Origin: SVTX01 sp045542075
Lineage (GTDB): Bacteria > Bacillota > Clostridia > Oscillospirales > CAG-272
Length of the DNA: 56,001 nt
Reading direction: 5' to 3'
NCBI GenBank assembly: GCA_045542075.1
Contig: JAZQKI010000004.1
Location: forward strand, 1 to 56,001
Shown: one piece after another, positions 50,509 to 56,001 of the stretch
How positions within the stretch are numbered: position 1 is the stretch's first letter
Layout of the letters: each line of letters starts with the position of its first letter
The notes under the pieces: model-generated
The model's input: the letters and a program-made list of their open reading frames with translations, nothing else
Told to the model about the DNA's origin: nothing
Database searches by the model: none
Position numbers and translations under genes: made by a program

Positions 50509-50534
50509 AAAATGCGGCATAAGCCGCATTTTTT
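50507..50534 (+). terminator. Terminator of the lipoprotein gene
   Basis: A 12-bp perfect stem (50507-50518 with 50523-50534) ending in six T. Confidence 0.9.
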
Positions 50535-50536
50535 AT

Positions 50537-50765
50537 TGTGCAACGAAAACCCCGCCATAGTGGCGGGGTTCCATAAAGGCTTTGCCGATGAGCAGAAAGT
50601 AAATAAAAATTCAGCGTAGAATGACCTTGTGTCAAAGGCTCCCTTGTGCAAAGGGAGCTGTCAGCGAAGCTGACTGAGGGATTGTTTTGTGTAGATTATT
50701 GCTTTTTACAATCCCTCCGTCACGGCAAGCCGTGCCACCTCCCTTTACACAAGGGAGGCTTAGCT
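50537..50765. repeat. Short copy of the hairpin repeat (copy 4) with extended left arm
   Basis: 50631-50765 has the four hairpins. The right stem here is CACGG/CCGTG in place of CTCGC/GCGAG. The ~95 nt to the left (with CCCCGCCA/TGGCGGGG) matches the left flank of the DUF559 copy at 24436-24520, showing that the unit is longer than the hairpin core. Confidence 0.82.
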
Positions 50766-50897
50766 TTAGTTCTCGCTTGAGCGAGTTTTCGTAACAAATG
50801 CACGGCTGACAGGCCAATAAAAGACGCACTTGTGCGTAGCCAGTAGTATTAGGGCTATGCCCGAAACTGAAATACCACTCGCTATGCGGGTGGATAT
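50766..50897. other. Structured non-coding spacer before pgsA
   Basis: Contains CTCGC-TTGA-GCGAG, ACGCAC/GTGCGT and a hairpin AAATACCACTCGC/GCGGGTGGATATTT (50870-50899) that could end pgsA transcription on the minus strand. Also resembles intergenic repeats of clostridia; no gene seen. Confidence 0.5.
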
Positions 50898-51527
50898 TTA
50901 TTTCTCGGGGTCGAGGTATTTCCACGCGCCCTTGATGTAGTTTATTCCCGAAAGAATGGTGAAGATTATCATAACGCCCGTCATAAAGAACGTGAGGGGA
51001 GGGAACTTGCACACCCAACCGCACACACCGAGCGAGGAGTAGATAACAGGCTCGACAATTGCCGCAACGACGGCGATTATCTGAGTTACGGTCTTTATCT
51101 TTCCAAGCATATTTGCCGCGATGACCACGTTTTTCTTTGACGACGCGATAAGTCTGATCGAGGTGACCGCAAGCTCGCGGAATACCACGATAACAAGCGC
51201 CGCAAAATAGAGCGTTGCGAGGTTTTTGTTTGCTACGACTGCGTTGTAGTAGAATATGCAGACCATAGCGCCGATAACCATGAACTTATCCGCCAGGGGA
51301 TCGAGGAACTTGCCGAAATCCGTGACGAGATTGTATTTTCTCGCTATTTTGCCGTCGAGCATATCCGTAAAGGACGCGGCGACAAACAGGAACGCGCCGA
51401 CCAATTGAAGAACCGTATTTGCGGTCTTTGTGATATCTGCAAAGCAGGGAATAAGCATCACCGCCATAAATATCGGTACCATTATAAGTCTGAGCACCGA
51501 GAGCTTATTTGGAAGATTCATTTTCAT
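50898..51527 (-). CDS. pgsA: CDP-diacylglycerol-glycerol-3-phosphate phosphatidyltransferase
   Basis: A 209-aa membrane enzyme that makes phosphatidylglycerol phosphate, the first step to phosphatidylglycerol and cardiolipin. The CDP-alcohol phosphatidyltransferase motif is complete: DGKIARKYNLVTDFGKFLDP with LAD following, matching DGxxAR...GxxxDxxxD. Five to six TM helices are visible. It starts 19 nt after the rimO stop and is co-transcribed with it, an order common in Firmicutes. Confidence 0.96.
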   Translation of the reverse strand: MKMNLPNKLSVLRLIMVPIFMAVMLIPCFADITKTANTVLQLVGAFLFVAASFTDMLDGKIARKYNLVTDFGKFLDPLADKFMVIGAMVCIFYYNAVVANKNLATLYFAALVIVVFRELAVTSIRLIASSKKNVVIAANMLGKIKTVTQIIAVVAAIVEPVIYSSLGVCGWVCKFPPLTFFMTGVMIIFTILSGINYIKGAWKYLDPEK

Positions 51528-51546
51528 TTTTTATGCCCTGCCTTTC

Positions 51547-52893
51547 TTATTTACTCGTCGCAAATCCGTAGAGGTCGTAGTCCACGACTCTGCGGATCTT
51601 CACGTTTACAAACTCACCGGGTGTGAGCTTGCGGTCGGACTTGAAGAATACCTTGCCGTCGATGTCGGGCGCGTCTGCCGCGCTTCTGCCAAAATAGGAC
51701 TCGCTTACAGGGTCATAGTCCTCGCAGAGAACAGTCACGGTCTTGCCGACCTTCTCCTTATTCTGCTCGTAGCTTATCTCAAGCTGACTGCGCATAAGAA
51801 TATCCATTCTGTCCTGCTTTACCTGCTCGTCGATCTGATCATCAAAATTATACGCGGGAGTACCCTCCTCGCGGGAATACGTGAACACGCCCGCGTGCTC
51901 AAATCTTGCGTCCTTGACAAACTCCGCAAGCTCGCAGAAGTCCTCCTCGGTCTCACCGGGGAAGCCTACTATGAAGGTGGTTCTGATGGTAATATCGGGG
52001 ATCTCGCGGCGCAAAGTGGACACCACCTCGCGAATGAGCGCACCGTTTCCGTGTCTGTTCATTCTCTTGAGAACGGAGTCGGAGATGTGCTGGAGGGGAA
52101 GGTCGAGGTATTTGAGTATTCTCGGATTGTCGCGGAACTCCGCAACAAAGCCCTGAGTTATCTTGTCGGGGTAGCAGTACAGCACACGTATCCACGGGAT
52201 GCTCGTCTCCTCCGTAATTTTATGAAGCAGCTTGTCAAGACAGTACTCGCCGTAAAGGTCTTTTCCGTATCTTGTTGTGTCCTGCGCGATGATAGTCAGC
52301 TCCTTGATGCCCATTCCGTCAAGCTCTTTTGCTTCGGCGATAAGGTCTTCCATAGGACGGCTGCGGAATTTTCCGCGGATATCGGGAATAGCGCAGTAGG
52401 TGCAACGATTGTCGCAGCCCTCGGATATCTTGAGGTACGCGGCGTAGTCGGGGGTGGTCAGCACTCTGTCACCGCCGAGACGGACTGTATTTTTATCCTC
52501 GCAGGAGTAGTATCTCTCCTTGTTCTTTTTCTTTTTCAGGTTGGCTATAACGCTCTCGATGGCGGGCACGATGTTATGTATGCTGCCAACGCCAAGCACC
52601 GCGTCGACCTCGGGAAATTCCTCGAGTATCTCGCGTCCGTAGCGCTCCGCCATACATCCTGTGACGATAATGCCTGAAAGTCCGTTATGCTCCTTGAGCC
52701 AGGCAACGTCAAGAATATTGTCGATAGCCTCTTTTTTTGCGGATTCAATGAATGCGCAGGTGTTTATAATAATAATGTCCGCATCGGTATCCTCGGGGGT
52801 TATCTCGTAGCCCGCCGACATTACCTCGTGAAGCATTACCTCGGTATCAAGCTGATTTTTAGGACAGCCAAGTGAAACAAATCCAATTTTCAT
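51547..52893 (-). CDS. rimO: Ribosomal protein S12 methylthiotransferase RimO
   Basis: A 448-aa radical-SAM methylthiotransferase that modifies an Asp of ribosomal protein S12. UPF0004 domain cysteines are in SLGCPKNQ, NTCAFI and VTGCMAE; the radical-SAM cluster is CDNRCTYCAIP at ~155; the C-terminal TRAM domain (KTVTVLCEDYDPVSESYFGRS ... GEFVNVKI) binds the substrate. SLGCPKNQLDTE at the start marks RimO rather than MiaB. First gene of rimO-pgsA; its 5' leader holds a small GATGACA-type repeat. Confidence 0.97.
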   Translation of the reverse strand: MKIGFVSLGCPKNQLDTEVMLHEVMSAGYEITPEDTDADIIIINTCAFIESAKKEAIDNILDVAWLKEHNGLSGIIVTGCMAERYGREILEEFPEVDAVLGVGSIHNIVPAIESVIANLKKKKNKERYYSCEDKNTVRLGGDRVLTTPDYAAYLKISEGCDNRCTYCAIPDIRGKFRSRPMEDLIAEAKELDGMGIKELTIIAQDTTRYGKDLYGEYCLDKLLHKITEETSIPWIRVLYCYPDKITQGFVAEFRDNPRILKYLDLPLQHISDSVLKRMNRHGNGALIREVVSTLRREIPDITIRTTFIVGFPGETEEDFCELAEFVKDARFEHAGVFTYSREEGTPAYNFDDQIDEQVKQDRMDILMRSQLEISYEQNKEKVGKTVTVLCEDYDPVSESYFGRSAADAPDIDGKVFFKSDRKLTPGEFVNVKIRRVVDYDLYGFATSK

Positions 52894-52917
52894 ATAAAAT
52901 TTCCTTCGTATATAATT

Positions 52918-52962
52918 TGGAGATCTCTCGACTGCCGCAGGCGGCGCTCGAGATGACAGGAG
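52918..52962. repeat. Small ATCTC/GAGAT repeat in the rimO leader
   Basis: GAGATCTCTCGACTGCCGC and the nearby GCTCGAGATGACAGG form hairpins. The GATGACA end recalls the larger repeat at 40.86-40.98 kb. It is transcribed as part of the rimO leader. Confidence 0.5.
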
Positions 52963-52986
52963 AAATTTTTAATTCCTCAACATTTA

Positions 52987-53015
52987 ATTTTATCATACGC
53001 GCACCAAAAAGTCAA
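52987..53015 (-). promoter_or_regulatory. Promoter of rimO-pgsA
   Basis: Minus strand TTGACT (53010-53015), a 17-nt spacer and TAAAAT (52987-52992). It is divergent from and close to the rnpB promoter. Confidence 0.78.
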
Positions 53016-53034
53016 GGAATTTTGGCAATTTGAG

Positions 53035-53063
53035 TTGACAGGGAAAAATTTTTTTGATATAAT
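53035..53063 (+). promoter_or_regulatory. Promoter of rnpB
   Basis: TTGACA (53035-53040), a 17-nt spacer and TATAAT (53058-53063). Perfect consensus. Confidence 0.9.
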
Positions 53064-53071
53064 ACCTATCG

Positions 53072-53621
53072 TAGCTTTATCGGACGGTTGCGCGCGGTCA
53101 AGCCGAAAGGTATCCGTGTGAGGAAAGTCCGGGCTTTATGGGACAGGGTAGCTGATAACGTCAGCCACAGGTAACTGTCGGGAAAGTGCAACAGAAATAA
53201 ACCGCTTCTTTGGTGAAACAGGCGCAGAACAACAACCGCGACCAAGGGAATACAAGGTAATCTGAAAATCAGAGCTTTTTTCTCTAAGGTAGAAATCCTT
53301 GCGGATTTCATTTTATGCGATTGTTTAGCTCCGTTCATGAGCCCTGCCGTACCCAGTACGGCGACGGACTCAAGAATGAAGCTTCTGCATCCCGTTTCCC
53401 CTAAAGTAGTAAGGATGGAAAGGCGAGGTAAGAGCTCACCCACTCCTATGGTAACATAGGTTTGCTGTAAACCCTACTCAAAGCAACACCCTATGGGAAG
53501 GACGTCCCAAACTCCGCAAGGATACCGTGGGGTGGCACGCCGCTTGCGGCGGAGCTTTTCGGTGACGGAAAGCAAAGATTGATAACCGTCGATTACAGAA
53601 CCCGGCTTATAGATAGAGCTA
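53072..53621 (+). ncRNA. rnpB: RNase P RNA, enlarged
   Basis: Ribozyme subunit of RNase P. Universal landmarks: GAGGAAAGTCCGGGCT near the 5' end, ACAGAAATAAACCGC, GGTAAGAGCTCACC and ACAGAACCCGGCTTAT near the 3' end. The ends pair (TAGCTTTATC with GATAGAGCTA). At about 550 nt it is well above the usual 350-420 nt; roughly 170 nt of extra, partly hairpin-forming sequence lies between ~53206 and 53405, ahead of the GGATGGAAAGG...GAGCTCACC part of the specificity domain. Confidence 0.93.
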
Positions 53622-53626
53622 TTATT

Positions 53627-53660
53627 GCCCGACCTTTTTGAAGGTCGGGCAGTTTTATTT
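53627..53660 (+). terminator. Terminator of rnpB
   Basis: A 10-bp stem (53627-53636 with 53641-53650), then AGTTTTATTT. Confidence 0.85.
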
Positions 53661-53716
53661 GGCGGGGGAAATATAATCGATTACCCGTGAATAAAATTGG
53701 TATTCGATTACCCGCA

Positions 53717-53852
53717 TAATAGCCTCCCTTGTGTAAAGGGAGGTGGCTCGCACAAGCGAGACGGAGGGATTGTAAAAAGCAAAATCCTATCGAAAAACAA
53801 TCCCTCAGTCAGCTTCGCTGACGGCTCCCCTTACACAGGGGAGCCTTTGGAG
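53717..53852. repeat. Short copy of the hairpin repeat (copy 5)
   Basis: Same orientation as copies 3, 6 and 7. It has AGTCAGC/GCTGAC and CTCGC/GCGAG stems and the 25-nt spacer. Flanked by CGATTACCCGCATAATAG on the left. Confidence 0.87.
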
Positions 53853-53968
53853 GTCTATCCCTACGATAAAATAATCGGTTTTCGATTACAAACGGCGGCA
53901 GCAAGCCACCGCCCTACGACAATATAATCAAATCATCCGTAAATAAAATTTGTGTTCGATTACCCGCA
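53853..53968. repeat. Spacer with GGCGGCAGCAAGCCACCGCC unit
   Basis: GGAGGTCTATCCCTACGATA, then GATTACAAACGGCGGCAGCA and its pairing half, then CGATTACCCG. The same block repeats at 54105-54219, so repeat copies and spacer units alternate in tandem. Confidence 0.75.
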
Positions 53969-54104
53969 TAATAGCCTCCCTTGTGTAAAGGGAGGTGGCT
54001 CGCGCAAGCGAGACGGAGGGATTGTAAAAAGCAAAATTCTATCGAAAAACAATCCCTCACCCGACTCCGTCGGGAGCTCCCTTTACACAAGGGAGCCTTT
54101 GGAG
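53969..54104. repeat. Short copy of the hairpin repeat (copy 6)
   Basis: Nearly identical to copy 5, but the third hairpin is CCCGAC/GTCGGG in place of AGTCAGC/GCTGAC, with pairing kept. Confidence 0.87.
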
Positions 54105-54219
54105 GTCTATCCCTACGATAAAATAATCGGTTTTCGATTACAAACGGCGGCAGCAAGCCACCGCCCTACGACAGAATAATCAATTATCCGTGAATAAAAT
54201 TGGTATTCGATTACCCGCA
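54105..54219. repeat. Second copy of the GGCGGCAGCA spacer block
   Basis: Near-identical to 53853-53968, differing by a few bases. Non-coding. Confidence 0.75.
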
Positions 54220-54353
54220 TAATAGCCTCCCTTGTGTAAAGGGAGGTGGCTCGCGCAAGCGAGACGGGGGGATTGTAAAAAGCAAAATTCTATCGAAAAA
54301 CAATCCCTCACCCGACTCCGTCGGGAGCTCCCATGGCACTTGGGAGCCTTGGA
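54220..54353. repeat. Short copy of the hairpin repeat (copy 7)
   Basis: As copy 6; the last hairpin is GCTCCCATGGCACTTGGGAGC, so its loop and arms differ while the stem end is kept. Confidence 0.85.
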
Positions 54354-54382
54354 TGCGTGCAGCCTTAAGGTTTATCTTACAA

Positions 54383-54410
54383 AAAATGCCCTCGGCGTGT
54401 GCCGAGGGCA
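54383..54410 (-). terminator. Terminator of ppdK
   Basis: A 10-bp GC-rich stem (54387-54396 with 54401-54410) with a T-run on the minus strand. Confidence 0.88.
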
Positions 54411-54429
54411 AAAATTTTGTAATCCGAAA

Positions 54430-55963
54430 TTACTTAAGTGCAGCCTGAGCAGCAGCGAGACGTGCGATCGGTACTCTGAAGGGAGAGCAGGATACGTAGT
54501 CAAGGCCGATCTGGTGGCAGAACTCAACGGATGTGGGGTCACCGCCGTGCTCACCGCAGATACCTACGTGGAGGTGCTCGTTTGCGGGTCTGCCGAGCTG
54601 GATCGCCATATTCATGAGCTTACCAACACCTGTTGTGTCAAGCTTTGCGAAGGGATCGTTCTCGAAGATCTTTGCGTCGTAGTAAGCATTGAGGAACTTA
54701 CCTGCGTCGTCTCTGGAGAAGCCGTATGTCATCTGTGTGAGGTCGTTTGTACCGAAGCAGAAGAAGTCTGCGTTCTTTGCGATCTCATCAGCTGTAAGAC
54801 AAGCTCTGGGGATCTCGATCATTGTACCAACCTCGTACTTAAGCTCTACACCTGCAGCTGCGATCTCAGCGTCTGCTGTTGCAACTACAACGGACTTAAC
54901 GTACTTAAGCTCCTTAACGTCGCCTACGAGAGGAATCATGATCTCGGGAACCATATTCCAGTCAGCGTGTGCCTTCTGAACGTTGATAGCCGCGCGGATA
55001 ACTGCCTTTGTCTGCATTGCTGCGATCTCAGGATATGTTACTGCGAGACGGCATCCACGGTGACCCATCATGGGGTTGAACTCGTGGAGAGAGGAAATGA
55101 TAGCCTTGATATCCTCAACGCTCTTGTTCTGTGCCTTAGCGAGAAGAGCGATGTCCTCCTCAGTTGTGGGAACGAACTCGTGGAGCGGGGGGTCAAGGAA
55201 TCTGATACATACGGGTGTGCCCTCGAGAGCCTCATAGATCTTCTCGAAGTCGGACTGCTGGTAGGGAAGGATCTTTTCAAGAGCAACTTCTCTCTCCTCA
55301 GCAGTGTCAGCACAGATCATCTCTCTGAATGCTGCGATTCTGTCAGCCTCAAAGAACATGTGCTCTGTACGGCAGAGACCGATACCCTCAGCGCCGAGCT
55401 CACGAGCCTTCTTAGCGTCTGCGGGAGTATCTGCGTTTGTTCTTACCTTAAGTGTACGGAACTCGTCAGCCCAACCCATGATCGTGCCGAAGTTACCGGA
55501 AATTTCTGCGTCAACAGTAGGAATGATGCCGTCGTAGATAGCACCTGTGGAGCCGTTGATGGAGATGTAGTCGCCCTCAACGTATGTCTTACCGTTAAGT
55601 GTGAATCTCTTGTTCTCCTCGTCCATTGCGATCTCGCCGCAACCGGATACGCAGCACTTACCCATACCACGAGCAACAACTGCTGCGTGAGATGTCATAC
55701 CGCCACGAACTGTGAGGATACCCTGAGCTGCCTTCATACCTGTGATGTCCTCAGGAGAGGTCTCAAGGCGGACGAGAATTACCTTCTTACCAGCCGCATT
55801 CCAAGCGTCAGCATCCTCAGCGGAGAATACTACCTGACCGCAAGCCGCACCGGGAGATGCGCCGAGACCCTTGCCTGCAGGTGTAGCAGCCTTAAGAGCC
55901 TTCTGGTCGAACTGGGGATGGAGAAGTGTGTCAAGGTTTCTGGGGTCGATCATAGCAACTGCC
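54430..55963 (-). CDS. ppdK: Pyruvate, phosphate dikinase, C-terminal part
   Basis: Partial PPDK: about 511 genuine residues of a ~875-aa enzyme that interconverts pyruvate and phosphoenolpyruvate using ATP/AMP and phosphate/PPi. It includes the phospho-His domain (GGMTSHAAVVARGMGKCCVSG) and the PEP/pyruvate TIM barrel with CRTEHMFF, ENPMM-like FNPMMGHRGCRL, FGTNDLTQMTYGFSRDD and the catalytic CGEHGGDP. The first genuine in-frame residues are AVAMIDPRNLD; the ATP-grasp domain lies beyond the window. The reading frame upstream of 55963 is adapter sequence with an in-frame TAA, so it is not a natural truncation. Confidence 0.94.
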
Positions 55964-56001
55964 AAGTCGGAGGCCAAGCGGTCTTAGGAAGACAATGTCA
56001 T
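55964..56001. other. DNBSEQ/MGI sequencing adapter at the contig end
   Basis: 55964-55995 equals the 32-nt DNBSEQ/MGI read-through adapter as I remember it (begins AAGTCGGAGGCCAAGCGG, ends AGGAAGACAA). The last six bases TGTCAT would be the start of the 10-nt barcode. It is artificial and should be trimmed. Confidence 0.92.

Noticed and set aside
53700..54360. CRISPR array
   Set aside because: The repeated units are about 135 bp with multiple hairpins, the intervening blocks are themselves repeated rather than unique, and no cas genes are nearby.
53697..54448. Repeated short ORFs beginning MFDYPHNSLPC or MVFDYPHNSLPC, also at 46536
   Set aside because: They are translations of the hairpin repeat and vary only where the repeat varies. 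No ribosome site; non-coding repeat.
55964..55986. Natural truncation or frameshift of ppdK at an in-frame TAA
   Set aside because: The stop lies inside the adapter sequence, so it says nothing about the gene.

Overview
The window looks like about 56 kb of a chromosome from a spore-forming, anaerobic Clostridia-type Firmicute, probably an uncultured gut Oscillospirales or Christensenellales relative. This rests on gene content: a complete spoIIIAA-AH operon, cotJABC and small CotF-like coat proteins, strong AGGAGG ribosome sites, TTGACA/TATAAT promoters, an [FeFe] hydrogenase, PPDK, and repeat-rich intergenic spacers typical of that group. The right edge (55964-56001) matches a DNBSEQ/MGI library adapter plus the first bases of a barcode. 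The sequence is therefore probably a metagenome contig end, and the last residues of PPDK are artificial.

Layout. 0.2-4 kb: an integrase-SAM/zinc-cluster/double-AP2 DNA-binding protein, then a TetM-like ribosomal GTPase fused to a Rae1/YacP-type NYN nuclease. 4.1-8.8 kb: cotJABC, a CarD regulator, tRNA-Leu, a membrane protein, two coat proteins, smpB and tmRNA. 9-17.6 kb: an AT-rich accessory zone with an AIPR-family defence-type protein, a YwaF-like membrane protein, an orphan response regulator with an HtrA protease, and an operon for a nuclease carrying nine zinc ribbons plus a small helical protein. 17.7-24.4 kb: housekeeping genes ychF, trmB-truB, DUF1015, a secreted nuclease and icd. 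24.4-30.9 kb: a DUF559 nuclease inside a repeat, an iron alcohol dehydrogenase, a large glycosidase-like protein and a degenerate VanY-like peptidase. 30.9-40.8 kb: pnp-rpsO, a split TauE/SafE transporter, ftsK/spoIIIE, lgt, a CPBP protease and the hydrogenase. 41.5-46.3 kb: spoIIIAA-AH. 46.8-56 kb: a two-component system, an ATPase, a BspA-like lipoprotein, rimO-pgsA, rnpB, a repeat cluster and ppdK.

The most interesting non-textbook structure is a family of about 135-bp multi-hairpin repeats, present seven times. One copy carries a DUF559 endonuclease gene in place of the short spacer. The repeat itself supplies the gene's Shine-Dalgarno, its last codons and its stop. The hairpin stems change in a compensatory way between copies, which suggests selection for structure and a nuclease-encoding element with MITE-like derivatives. 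Further points are the TetM-NYN fusion, the nuclease with nine zinc ribbons, tRNA/tmRNA 3'-end copies in inverted-repeat elements next to both RNA genes, a tRNA-Leu lacking U33 and U55, and a VanY homologue that has lost most of its active site.
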